This document shows, one piece after another, positions 7,502 to 16,614 of a DNA stretch of 64,000 bases. Origin of the DNA: Bog-473 sp963730395 (GTDB lineage: Bacteria; Actinomycetota; Acidimicrobiia; Acidimicrobiales; RAAP-2); contig CAVSSK010000006.1 of the NCBI GenBank assembly GCA_963730395.1, positions 558,001 through 622,000 on the forward strand, given 5' to 3'. The position numbers were made by a program, and so were the translations under genes. Position 1 is the first letter of the stretch. The number at the start of each line of letters is the position of its first letter. Below the pieces are notes generated by a model, which made no database searches, had not been told where the DNA came from, and worked only from the letters and a program-made list of their open reading frames with translations.

Positions 7502-10370
7502 GTGGGTGATCAGCGTCCAGCGACCGATTCCGGCGCATCCGAGCAGCACGACGAGTTCGTGCGCCGTCACGTCGGGACGTCGGACGACGAGCAGTCGGCG
7601 ATGCTCAAGTCACTCGGCTACGAGACCATGGACGCGCTCATCGATGCCGCCCTCCCCGACGCCGTGCGGAGCCTCGAGGAGCTCCGGCTGCCACCGGCCG
7701 CCTCCGAGCGTGAGGTGCTGGACGAGCTGCGCGAGCTCGCCTCGAGCAACGTGATCGCCGAGCCCATGATCGGACTGGGCTACTACGGCACGATCACCCC
7801 CGGCGTGATCAGGCGGAACGTGCTCGAGAGCCCGGCCTGGTACACCGCGTACACCCCGTACCAGCCCGAGATCAGCCAGGGTCGCCTCGAGGCGCTCTTG
7901 AATTTCCAGACCATGGTCTCTGATCTGACCGGCCTTGACACGGCGAACGCCTCGCTCCTCGACGAGGGCACCGCGGTGGCCGAGGCCGTCACGCTGATGC
8001 GCCGCCGGGCCACCGTCGATGCGCACCGGGTGATCGTGGACTCGGACTGCCTCCCGCAGACCATCGCGATCCTGGAGACACGCCTCGAGCCGCTCGAGAT
8101 CGAGGTCGACGTCGTCGACCTCGAGGCCGGGCTTCCCGAAGGCGAATTCTTCGGGGTGGTCCAGCAGTATCCGGGATGCTCGGGTGCCGTCCGTGACTTC
8201 GCCACCCTCACCGCAGAAGCGCACGGTCGGGGCGCCATGGTGACGGTGGCGACGGACCTGCTGGCCCTGACGTTGCTGACGCCGCCGGGCCATTGGGGGG
8301 CCGACGTGGTCGTGGGCTCGTCGCAGCGCTTCGGCGTCCCGCTGTGGTACGGCGGCCCCCACGCCGCCTTCATGGCAGTCAAGGCCGGCCTCGAGCGCGA
8401 TCTGCCGGGTCGGCTCGTCGGGATGTCCGTCGATGCCGAGGACCGCGCCGCCTACCGCCTGGCGCTGCAGACACGTGAGCAGCACATCCGCCGGGAGAAG
8501 GCCACGTCGAACATCTGCACGGCGCAGGTGCTGCTGGCCGTCGTCGCCTCCATGTACGCGGTGTACCACGGGCCGGAGGGCCTGCGCGACATCGCACGCA
8601 GGGTCCACCGACGGACGGTCGAGGTGGCCATGGGCCTGCAGCAGGGCGGATTCGAGCTCGAGCACGAGGCAATACTTCGACACCGTCGTCGTGCGTGCGC
8701 CCGGACGCGCCCCGGCGATCGTCGAGGCCGCGCGCGCCCAGGGCGTGCTCCTCCGCCTCGTCGACGACGACCGCGTCGGCCTCTCGTGCGGCGAGACGAC
8801 CACGCCGGACCACGTGGCGGCGGTCCTCGGCGCCTTCGGAGTCGAGGCCGGCGGGGAAGGGGTCCCGACCTCGGTCCTGCCCACGGCACTCGTGCGGAGG
8901 GGACCCATCCTGAGCCACCCCGTCTTCTCCGAGCACCACTCCGAGACGGCCATGTTGCGCTACTTGCGCCAGCTGTCGGACCGGGACTTCGCGCTCGATC
9001 GCGGCATGATCCCCCTGGGCTCGTGCACCATGAAGCTCAACGCGACCACGGAGATGGAGCCGGTGGGGCTGCCGGGTTTCGCGGACATCCACCCGTTCGC
9101 CCCGCTGGACAGCACGCCGGGCTACCTGTCCCTCATCGATGACCTCGAGAGGTGGCTGGCGGACCTCACGGGCTACGCCAAGGTCTCGGTCCAGCCCAAC
9201 GCCGGGAGCCAGGGCGAGTTGGCCGGCCTGCTCGCCATCCGCGCCTACCACCGCTCACGGGGTGACCTCGAGCGCGACGTGTGCCTGATCCCGTCGAGCG
9301 CCCACGGGACGAACGCCGCGTCCGCCGTCATGGCCGGCATGCGCGTGGTGGTGGTCGCCGCCCTGAGCGACGGCACGGTCGACCCGGAGGACCTCCGCGC
9401 CAAGTGCGAGGAGCACGGCGACCGCCTGGCGGCGATCATGGTCACCTACCCGTCGACCCACGGCGTCTACGAGGAGCACATCGGCGACATGTGCGCCCTG
9501 GTCCACCAGCACGGCGGCCAGGTCTACATCGATGGGGCGAACCTGAACGCCCTCTTGGGCCTGGCCCAGCCCGGGCAGTTCGGCGGTGACGTCTCCCACC
9601 TCAACCTCCACAAGACCTTCTGCATCCCCCACGGCGGCGGCGGGCCTGGCGTGGGACCGGTGGCGGTGGCCGAGCACCTGGTGCCCTTCCTCCCGTCCCA
9701 TCCGATGCACCCGCTCCCCGAGCAGCGCGAGGGGATCGGCCCGGTGAGCGCGGCACCGTTCGGCAGCGCGGGGATCCTGGCCATCAGCTGGGCCTACGTG
9801 CGCCTCCTCTCGGGTGCCGGGCTGGCCCATGCCACCAAGTCGGCCGTGCTCGCGGCCAACTACGTGGCCGCCCGGCTGGCCGAGTCGTACCCGATCCTCT
9901 ACACCGGCAAGAACGGCCTCGTCGCGCACGAGTGCATCGTGGACCTGAGGGCCCTGTCGAAGGCCACCGGGGTCACCATCGACGACGTGGCGAAGCGGTT
10001 GATCGACTACGGCTTCCACGCGCCCACGGTGAGCTTCCCCGTGGCCGGCACGCTCATGGTGGAGCCGACGGAGAGCGAGAACCTGGCCGAGCTGGACCGG
10101 TTCTGCGAGGCGATGATCGCCATCCGGGCCGAGATCGACGAGGTGGTGGCCGGGCGCTGGACGGTCGAGGACAGCCCGCTGCGCGGTGCCCCGCACACGG
10201 CTGCTGCCCTCGTCTCGGAGTGGGAGCGGCCCTACGACCGCCACACGGCGGTGTTCCCCGCGGGCTATTCCGCCACGAAGTACTGGCCTCCGGTGGCCAG
10301 GATCAACCAGGCGTACGGGGATCGTCACCTGGTCTGCACCTGCCCACCCCCGGAGGCCTTCGCCTCCTGA
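7502..10370 (+). CDS. gcvP: Glycine dehydrogenase (decarboxylating), P protein (frame break at 8668)
   Basis: The pyridoxal-phosphate P protein decarboxylates glycine and loads the aminomethyl group on lipoyl-GcvH. It is the fused single-chain form: 955 residues once one surplus base is removed, against about 957 in E. coli. The N-terminal half begins EFVRRHVGTSDDEQ and includes PYQPEISQGRLEALLNFQ. The C-terminal half holds GSCTMKLNATTEM and the PLP lysine in HLNLHKTFCIPHGGGGPG (about residue 704). The break is at GAGGCAATAC (8668-8669), where deleting one G restores HEQYFDTVVVRAPG. GTG 7502 is chosen for the AGGAGG at 7491-7496, which excludes the riboswitch-overlapping upstream codons. No gcvH is nearby. 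Confidence 0.94.
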
Positions 10371-10380
10371 GGAGGGCGGC

Positions 10381-10770
10381 TCAGACCAGCGCCATGAGGC
10401 CGATGCCGGCGGCCGCGGCGGCCAGGCAGGCGAAGAGCCCGCCCAGCGTGTAGACGACGGCCTCGCCGCGGTGTCCCGTGTGCAGGAGGTGGATGGTCTC
10501 CCAGCTCGCCGTCGACCACGTGGTGTAGCCGCCGCACAACCCGGCCCCGACGACGGCCAGCACGTGGGGACCGAGGCCGTGATAGAGCGAGAGCCCCGTC
10601 AACACGCCGAGCACCAGCGATCCCGAGGCGTTGACGACCATGGTCCCGGCCGGCAGCGGATCGGAGCGCCGCAGGCCGAGGTGATGGATGAGCAGCGCCC
10701 GCAGGACGGCACCCGCGCCGCCGGCCAGCGCAACGAGGAGGGCCAGGCCGAGGGTGGGGGAGGGGTTCAC
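10381..10770 (-). CDS. crcB: Fluoride channel subunit FluC/CrcB (second of pair)
   Basis: A 129-residue, four-helix membrane protein that, as a dual-topology or heterodimeric channel, expels fluoride. Family signatures read GGAGAVLRALL, TMVVNASGSLVLG with the conserved Asn, and CGGYTTWSTASWE, the helix-3 break and polar track. GTG at 10770 overlaps the stop of the other subunit (TGA, 10767-10769), so the two are translated as a pair. The gene ends 10 bases from the convergent gcvP stop. Confidence 0.92.
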   Translation of the reverse strand: MNPSPTLGLALLVALAGGAGAVLRALLIHHLGLRRSDPLPAGTMVVNASGSLVLGVLTGLSLYHGLGPHVLAVVGAGLCGGYTTWSTASWETIHLLHTGHRGEAVVYTLGGLFACLAAAAAGIGLMALV

Positions 10771-11274
10771 GGCCGTGTCATCCTGCGGCCCAGGGCATGG
10801 CCCACGACGACCAGGGCGAGACCTCCGGCGACGGTGGCGGCGAGGTAGGCGAGGCAGGCCACCACATCGCCGTGCTTGGCGAGCAGCGTCGCGTCGACGG
10901 CCAGGGTGGAGTAGGTGGTCCATCCGCCGAGGAAGCCGACGACGAGCAGCGGACGCGCGCGCGGGGATCCGGGGTGCCAGGTGCTCGGTGAGCGGGACCA
11001 GGAGCCCGATGGCGAACGAGCCGCTCAGGTTGACCAGCAGCGTGACCCAGGGGAAGTCGCCGACGGCGGCGGGATGGTGGGCCGCCAGCAGATAGCGGGC
11101 CAGCGTGCCGAGCGCACCGCCGACGAAGACGGCGACGACCGTCGTCGCCGACAGCCCCAGAAGCGGAAGGACCGGTTCGTCGAGGAGGTCCGCGGTCCCG
11201 CCGGCATCGAGTTGCTCGTGCTGGCGCGCGAAGCGGTCACCCCCCTGCGCTCGTGGTTGCACCTGCTCGTCCAT
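10767..11274 (-). CDS. crcB: Fluoride channel subunit FluC/CrcB (first of pair; frame break near 10965)
   Basis: The partner subunit of the channel encoded just downstream; actinobacteria often carry two adjacent crcB genes. The sequence reads VGGALGTLARYLL, then TLLVNLSGSFAIGLL, and after the break LLVVGFLGGWTTYSTLAVDA and GRRMTRP at the end. The frame is lost within the GCGCGCGC run (about 10954-10965), where one base is in excess. ATG 11274 gives a roughly 35-residue charged N-terminal tail (MDEQVQP...) that is longer than usual; no better start is visible between it and the first helix. Confidence 0.88.
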
Positions 11275-11428
11275 GGCCCGGTCCTCCTGTGCGGACTGTC
11301 AGGAGCCATCAGCCATGTCGTGGCGGCGGTTCGGGGCTGTGCCCCCCGGCGGGACCCATCGCCGGTCGGAGTCGCTCCGGCCCATCATCGTAGAGCGGCG
11401 TCCCGCCGGCTCCGAGGACGGTCGGGAC

Positions 11429-12178
11429 TCAGTCGAGGCGCGGCCCCGGCGCACGGCGGAACCGAAAAGGCTCGCTCTCCCGGCCGGCGACGACGTACCA
11501 GCACTCGCCGGTGGAGTCGGAGTCCAAGATGCGCTGGAAGGCGGCGACGACATCGGCCACCTCGATGATCGGGAACCCCATGTCGAGCAGGGTCTGCTCG
11601 GACCCCTTGATGATGTTCGTGTAGGCGAAGGACGGGCACAGCGCATGGACCCGGATGCCGTCGGGCTCGTAGACCTGGCCCAGGGAGCGTGCCAGCCCGA
11701 CGACGGCATGCTTGTTGGCCGAGTAGATCGGGTCGAACGGCACCGCCACGAGTCCCGCCATCGACGCGGTCGCCACGATGGTCCCGCCTCCGCTGGCCTT
11801 GATGGCGGGCCTGGCGGCGGCGATGCCGTAGACGACACCATCGAGGTTGATTGCCATGGAGCGGCGGTAGGCCTCCGGGTCGAAGTCGTCGCCCATGCCG
11901 CACCACGAGGTCACGCCGGCGTTGAGGTGCGCGACGTGGAGTCCGCCGAACGCCGCCACGGCGGCCGCCACGGCTGCCGTGGAGGCCGCAGGGTCGGTCA
12001 CGTCGGTGCGGACGAAGCGGCCCCCGAGCTCCTCGGCGAGCGCGCCCCCGCGGGCCACGTCGATGTCGGCAATGACGACACGGGCCCCACCGCCTGCCAG
12101 GTGACGGGCCACACCCTCCCCGATGCCGTTGCTGCCCCCGGTGATGAGTGCGACCTTGCCGTCCACGTCCATTGCCAT
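11429..12178 (-). CDS. Short-chain dehydrogenase/reductase
   Basis: A 249-residue classical SDR, cytosolic and NAD(P)-dependent. It shows the cofactor motif TGGSNGIG (residues 13-20), the acidic IADID after strand 2 that favours NAD over NADP, LNAG (85-88), the structural Asn111 and the catalytic Ser139, Tyr152 and Lys156 (YSANK). The substrate cannot be told; the C-terminus (SDSTGECWYVVAGRESEPF) is that of the oxidoreductases annotated broadly as acting on hydroxy fatty-acyl or steroid substrates. ATG at 12178 has a second ATG two codons later. It is followed after 150 bases by the crcB pair and shows no obvious operon partner. Confidence 0.9.
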   Translation of the reverse strand: MAMDVDGKVALITGGSNGIGEGVARHLAGGGARVVIADIDVARGGALAEELGGRFVRTDVTDPAASTAAVAAAVAAFGGLHVAHLNAGVTSWCGMGDDFDPEAYRRSMAINLDGVVYGIAAARPAIKASGGGTIVATASMAGLVAVPFDPIYSANKHAVVGLARSLGQVYEPDGIRVHALCPSFAYTNIIKGSEQTLLDMGFPIIEVADVVAAFQRILDSDSTGECWYVVAGRESEPFRFRRAPGPRLD

Positions 12179-12208
12179 GCCTGTCGAGCGTAGGGGACGT
12201 GGGGCGGC

Positions 12209-14237
12209 TCAGCGTCCGAGCGGGGCGGGCAGTGGCTCTGCGTGCAGCACGCTCAGATGTTGGATCGGGCGCGTCATGGCCACGTAGAGCAGTCGCAGGC
12301 CCCGACTGTCGCCACCGGCGATCGCCGCCGGCTCGACGACGACGACCGCGTCGAACTCGAGACCCTTGGCCATCGGTGCCGGGACGATCGTGATGGGCCG
12401 CGTCATCCCATCACGATCGAGTACCCCGACCTCGGCGTGACGGCGGCTCAATCGAGAAAGCGAGGGCACGAGCTCGTCGGGAGCGATCACTGCGACCAGG
12501 GCGTGGGCCCGCGCCAGAGTCCGGGCTTCGCTCAGGGCGGCCGCGGCCAGCTCGTCTGATGGCACGGCGCGCACGGCCGGCTCGGTGCGGCCGGTGCGGA
12601 TCGAAGAGGTGGGGCCCACCCCCGGCGCCGCGAACGGAAGGAGCCGAGAGGCGTAGTCGAGCACCAGCCCCGGGGCGCGATAGCCCAGCGTGAGCTCGTC
12701 GTGGTGCAGCAGCGCCGTGTCCGGCAGGTGGGCGCGGACCTCGGTCCAGTCCGAATAGGTCCAAGGTCCCGTGGCCTGCGCGAGGTCGCCCAGCACCGTG
12801 ATGGACCCCGACGGTGCGCGGCGGGCGATCATGCGGAACTGCATCGGCGTGAGGTCCTGTGCCTCGTCGACGACGATGTGGCCGTAGGTGCGGGTCCGCC
12901 CGCCGATCAGGAAGGCCGCCTCGTCGAGCAGGGCGAGGTCGTCGGTGCTCCACGCCGTGGAGGCGACGGTGGCGTCGCGGGGGCGCAGCAGCAGCCGCCT
13001 CTCGTCCTCCGTGAGGAGTCCCTCGGAGAAGCGCCCCAGCTGCGTGCCGGGAGGAGAGCAGGTCGCGGACGAGCGCGGTGGGGGAGACCGACGGCCAGAG
13101 CGTGTCGAGCAGCGCGGCGAATTCGTTCGTCCCGGTCAGCTCGCCCTCGAACCAGGTTTCGTCGGCGCCCAGACGGGCGGAGGCGCGGAAGGCGCGGCGG
13201 GCCTCGCTCACGAGGCGGGACCGCAGCGCGAGCCGGCCCGCCTTGTAGGGGGCGGGTCGGGACGCGATCGAGGCCACGAGCTCGTTGACCCGTGCGGCGG
13301 GCAGCGTCGCCCGTGCGAAGCGAACCCGCAGGCTGACGTCGTCGCCGAGCGGGGCCCGCCGACCGTGGAGCGCCCGCCGCAGGAGCTCGCCCATTCGGGC
13401 GTCTCCCTTGACCCGCCGCACGTCCATGGGCTCCACGACGCGCACCTTGGCCTTGGGTGCGATGTCGGCGACGGTGGTCTGGACGACCGCCTCCTCGCCG
13501 AGCGAGGGGAGGACCTGGGCGATGTAGCGCAGGAACGCACGGCTCGGGCCGAGCACGAGGACGCCTTCTCGGCTGAGCGCCGGATGGTTGTAGAGAAGGA
13601 AGGCGGCGCGGTGGAGGCCGACGGCCGTCTTGCCCGTGCCCGGACCGCCCTGGACGGTGAGCAGCTGGCCGAGTGGGGCACGGATGATCTCGTCCTGCTC
13701 GGCCTGAATGGTGGCGACGATGTCGAGCATCTCCCCGGTGCGGGCTCGCTCGAGCTCGGCCAGGAGCGCGTCGCCACCACGCAGCCGGGTGCTGCCGGCG
13801 TCGTCCTCCCCGCCGCCGAAGAGGTCGTCGGCCACGGCGACGACCGAGCCGCGGTCCACCATGATCTGGCGGCGTCGGGCGAGCCCCAGCGCATCCTTGG
13901 CACTGGCGCGGTAGAAGGGGACCGCCACCGGGGCCCGCCAGTCCACGACGACGGGGTCGGAGCGGGCGTCCTCGACGTGGCGACGGCCGATGTGCCAGGT
14001 CGGGCCCTCGTCCTCGTCGATGCGCCCGAAGAGGAGGGGCCGGGGGCTGTCCGCCAGGAGGTTGACCCTCCTCGAGAGCGCAGCGACGTAATCGAGGTCG
14101 GGGTTCCCGGCGGCGACCAGATCGTGGAGCAGACCCTGGGCTCGTTGACGCATGGCCGAGAGCGAGGCCAGAGCGTGCTCGAGGTAGGCCTGCTCGGCCT
14201 GCAGCTCGGGATCGGAGGTTGGTGGACTCCCGCTCAA
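12209..14237 (-). CDS. UvrD/Rep-family helicase, HelD-like (frame break near 13050)
   Basis: A 675-residue superfamily 1 ATPase resembling HelD, which releases stalled RNA polymerase in Gram-positive bacteria. The N-terminal coiled-coil arm (EQAYLEHALASLSAMRQRAQ) is typical of HelD. The Walker A is GGPGTGKTAVG (197-204), the Walker B VVDEAQDLTPMQFRM, and later helicase motifs include TLGYRAPG and LLYVAMTRPIQHLSVLH. The frame breaks at TCCTCCCGGCACG (13049-13058 on the plus strand); one base too many separates DLLSS from GTQLGRFSEGLL. Start is TTG 14237, with GGCGGAG ten bases upstream; no ATG or GTG fits better. It is monocistronic as far as can be seen. Confidence 0.88.
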
Positions 14238-14284
14238 CGGAACCGAGCTCCGCCCAAATCAACCGCAATTGCGAGCGCGCAAAA

Positions 14285-14305
14285 ATCCCCGGACATTCCG
14301 GGGAT
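14285..14305 (-). terminator. Minus-strand stem-loop with T-run
   Basis: ATCCCCGG (14285-14292) and CCGGGGAT (14298-14305) form a perfect 8-bp stem with a 5-base loop. On the minus strand it is followed by TTTT, the form of an intrinsic terminator. It lies upstream of helD, where no annotated minus-strand gene ends. Confidence 0.6.
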
Positions 14306-14508
14306 AGTACTTCGATTTGCTTCGACCTACAAGCCCTCTACCTGGGATTTCACCTTCTCATCCGTCCGGACTTTGAACCTTTAACCAAGGGGACTTGTCG
14401 CCTGTCACTTTATAGAAACCGGGCAGGCGAAGCAAGCCCTTTTCGGTGTCAATCGTGGAGGGGCACGGACGGCTTGTCCGCTGTGTTGGCCCCGGGCAGG
14501 CTGGGACC
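14306..14508. other. Gene-free, less GC-rich stretch
   Basis: This stretch, between the terminator-like hairpin and the PPOX gene, is visibly poorer in G+C than its surroundings (for example TTTGAACCTTTAACC). I see no ORF with coding character on either strand and no tRNA cloverleaf. It may hold divergent promoters for helD and the PPOX gene or a minus-strand small RNA ending at the hairpin. Confidence 0.4.
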
Positions 14509-14958
14509 GTGGCGCAGCCCGAAGAGGCCCTCTCTTGGGAGAGTGTCGCTGACCGACTGCGCCCGGCCCGCAATTACTGGCTCGCCACCACCGGTGCGGA
14601 CGGAGCGCCCCACACGGTGCCGGTCTGGGGTGCCGTGGTGGGCCACGACCTGTACACGTACGGCGAGAGGAACACGGTCAGGGCCCGCAACCTGGCCCGT
14701 GATCCTCGTGCCGCCGTGCACCTCGAGAGCGCAGAGGACGTGGTCATCGTCCACGGCCGTCTCGAGGATCTCGGGCGCCCCCAGGACGCGGGCCCGGTCC
14801 TGCGAGCCTTCGCCGCCAAGTACCACGAGCCGGGTGACTCGAAGTACCTGCCCTCGACGGACCCGTCGTTCGACGCCCTCTACCGCCTGCATCCGGCACG
14901 AGCCCAGCTGTGGTCGCTCGTCGACTACGCCGGATCGCAACGACGTTGGACGGGGTAG
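14509..14958 (+). CDS. PPOX-fold flavin/F420-type oxidoreductase family protein
   Basis: A 149-residue split-beta-barrel protein of the pyridoxamine-5'-phosphate-oxidase-like clan. The pattern RNYWLATTGADGAPHTVPVWGAVVG is the usual strand 1-2 hairpin, followed by NTVRARNLARDPRAAVHLE, where the Arg and Lys-type residues contact a flavin or F420 phosphate. In actinobacteria many such small proteins use F420, and this window encodes fbiC, but nothing here decides between FMN, F420 or haem. GTG 14509 is preferred over an upstream GTG-like start because the family begins just before this point. It is convergent with the next gene. Confidence 0.82.
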   Translation: MAQPEEALSWESVADRLRPARNYWLATTGADGAPHTVPVWGAVVGHDLYTYGERNTVRARNLARDPRAAVHLESAEDVVIVHGRLEDLGRPQDAGPVLRAFAAKYHEPGDSKYLPSTDPSFDALYRLHPARAQLWSLVDYAGSQRRWTG

Positions 14959-15003
14959 GGCCGACCTCCGAGCGCCCACCCGTCGATTCGTGGTCAACTT
15001 AAC

Positions 15004-15017
15004 ATAATGAACATTAT
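15004..15017. repeat. Perfect AT-rich inverted repeat ATAATG-AA-CATTAT
   Basis: A 14-base element with 6-base arms in the convergent gap between the PPOX gene and the dehydrogenase gene. The arms are perfect and strikingly A/T-rich for this genome, which suggests a protein-binding site or part of a hairpin, but no adjacent promoter is evident. Confidence 0.5.
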
Positions 15018-15025
15018 CGGCGACC

Positions 15026-15044
15026 CAGGGGAGCAAAGCCCCTG
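15026..15044. terminator. Bidirectional hairpin between convergent genes
   Basis: CAGGGG (15026-15031) pairs with CCCCTG (15039-15044) around a 7-base loop. Its position between two convergent stops suits a terminator, but neither side has a clear T-run, so it would be of the GC-hairpin type. Confidence 0.5.
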
Positions 15045-15071
15045 ATCAGGTCGGGGCGCTCCAACCGCCCT

Positions 15072-15927
15072 TCAGGGCTCTGAGCGGTACATCCGGGCGA
15101 CGATGGCGACGTCGTCGTCCCGGAGGCCGGACTCAGCGGCCGCGTCGTACAGATCGCGCAGCACCGGGCCGACCCTGAGCCTCGTCGTGCCCGTGGCGTC
15201 GACGAACTCGGTGGCCAGCCGGGCGTCCTTCGCGCCGAGCTCGGTGGTCCACCAGGTCGGCCCGGATCCTTCCAGAATGGCCCGGAAGCGGTTCCTGATC
15301 CCGGGGGCGACCACGGCCGAGTCGGCCAGGAGGTCCGTCAGCTCCTCGTCGCCGAGACCACCGGCCCGGCCGACGGTGAACGCCTCGGCCAGGGTGGCGA
15401 TGTCGGACAGCAGCACCAGGTTGACGGCGAGCTTGGCGCTCGATGCCATCTCGGGCCGCGGGTAGCACTTCACGTGCTCGGACAGGGTGCCGAGCATCGG
15501 CCGGATGCCCTCGACGGTCTCACCGGCTCCACCCGCGAGGTAGGTGGCCTCCCCGGCGCGCACGGCCGGCGGGGCGCCGAGGATCGGGAGGGCCGCGAAC
15601 CGCGGGAAGGCGTCACCCAATTCCGCGCTCAGCCAGGGCGAGCTGGTCGAGCAGTCGACGTAGGTCCCATCCCCGATGGCGGCGTGGATCCCGCCCTCGC
15701 CGCAGAGCCACCTCACGTACGGCCTCGTCGCTGGCGAGGCTGGTGATGACGACCTCGGCCGTCGTGACTGCCTCCTCGGGGGTGTCCGCCTCGGTGGCCC
15801 CCATGTCGAGGAGCCGGTCGGCCTTCCCATTGGAGCGGTTCCAGAGCGTGAGGTGGTGCCCACCCGCCAAGAGACGCTCCGAGATGGCCTGACCCATCTT
15901 GCCGAGACCCAGGACGGCGATCTTCAT
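15072..15927 (-). CDS. 3-hydroxyisobutyrate dehydrogenase-like NAD(P)-dependent oxidoreductase (frame break near 15710)
   Basis: A beta-hydroxyacid dehydrogenase of 284 residues. The N-terminal Rossmann domain starts MKIAVLGLGKMGQAISERLL with the GxGxxG fingerprint. The substrate loop reads YVDCSTSSP, and the helical domain carries the catalytic lysine in PEMASSAKLAVNLVL. The frame is lost around GTGAGGTGGCTCTGC (minus strand, near 15710), one base in excess between DEAVREV and LCGEGG. RBS GGAGGAG lies 7 bases before ATG 15927. The exact hydroxyacid is unknown; glyoxylate/succinic-semialdehyde reductases share all these features. Confidence 0.85.
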
Positions 15928-16035
15928 GACGCAGCTCCTCCACCGCCGGTCCCCGCGCTCAGGGCGATATACCCATGCCCACGGGACACAAACCGGCGGA
16001 TCTCCCGTGCCCGGGTGGCAAGCGGCGGCGCTCGA

Positions 16036-16305
16036 TCAGGCGGGCTGCCCCTCCCCCACTGCTCCACGCACCTTCCGCAGGAAGGAGGCTTGTTCGGACC
16101 GGGTGGTCACCCTGAACCGCACGAAGTCGTCGCCGGCGAGACGGACGTCCGCGAACAGTCCGGTCGGGTCCTCGTGGAAGTGCAGGAAGGCCCGTGAGCG
16201 CCGGTAGAAGACGCCGGGACTGCGCTCGACGAGGCCGTTGAGGCCACGTAGCTCCTCGAGCAGGTCGCTGATCCGCTCGAGACCGGCGGGTGTCGCATGC
16301 CGCAC
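16036..16305 (-). CDS. Small conserved protein, function unknown
   Basis: An 89-residue soluble protein, VRHATPAGLERISDLLEELR at the N-terminus, then VFYRRSRAFLHFHEDPTG, GLFADVRLAGDDFVRFRV and a basic tail. The composition and the dense FLHFHEDPTGLFADV block give a coding-like, conserved look, and I have seen similar short proteins in other high-GC Gram-positives, but I can name no function. GTG 16305 is preferred because the extra N-terminal residues of a longer frame from ATG 16404 are proline-rich and uncharacteristic. It has no operon partner. Confidence 0.6.
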   Translation of the reverse strand: MRHATPAGLERISDLLEELRGLNGLVERSPGVFYRRSRAFLHFHEDPTGLFADVRLAGDDFVRFRVTTRSEQASFLRKVRGAVGEGQPA

Positions 16306-16614
16306 GACCGTGACAGTAGGCGTGCACGTGGGGCGAGCAGGCGGGGGGCATTCCCGAAGCTGCACCGGCGCCGGGAGACCGGGGGGTTCGTGGAGGGGTG
16401 GCACGAATGCCTCCCGGCGCCAGGTGAGCGGTACGGAGAGTCTGCACCCCTCCGATTTGAGCGCGACCGGAGCCCGCTGTGCGCTTGCTGAGAGAGCAGC
16501 AGTGAGGCCGAAAATGCTTTGACCAGGGCTATTAGGTGCTTCTTACACAAAACACCAAGCGTGCTCACAGCTGGGCTTTGGCTTGCTGTGAAATCGCTCC
16601 GCTCAACTGAGGGC
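16306..16614. other. Intergenic region with candidate macA promoter
   Basis: A 309-base gap between divergent genes. TTGACC (16519-16524) with a TTACAC-like hexamer 18 bases later (16543-16548) is the best promoter candidate for the plus-strand export cluster; it lies in a relatively A/T-rich pocket. Nothing else is recognised. Confidence 0.4.

Noticed and set aside
14306..14460. Possible tRNA (GGTTCAAAGTCC-like T arm on the minus strand)
   Set aside because: No acceptor stem or anticodon arm can be paired around it.
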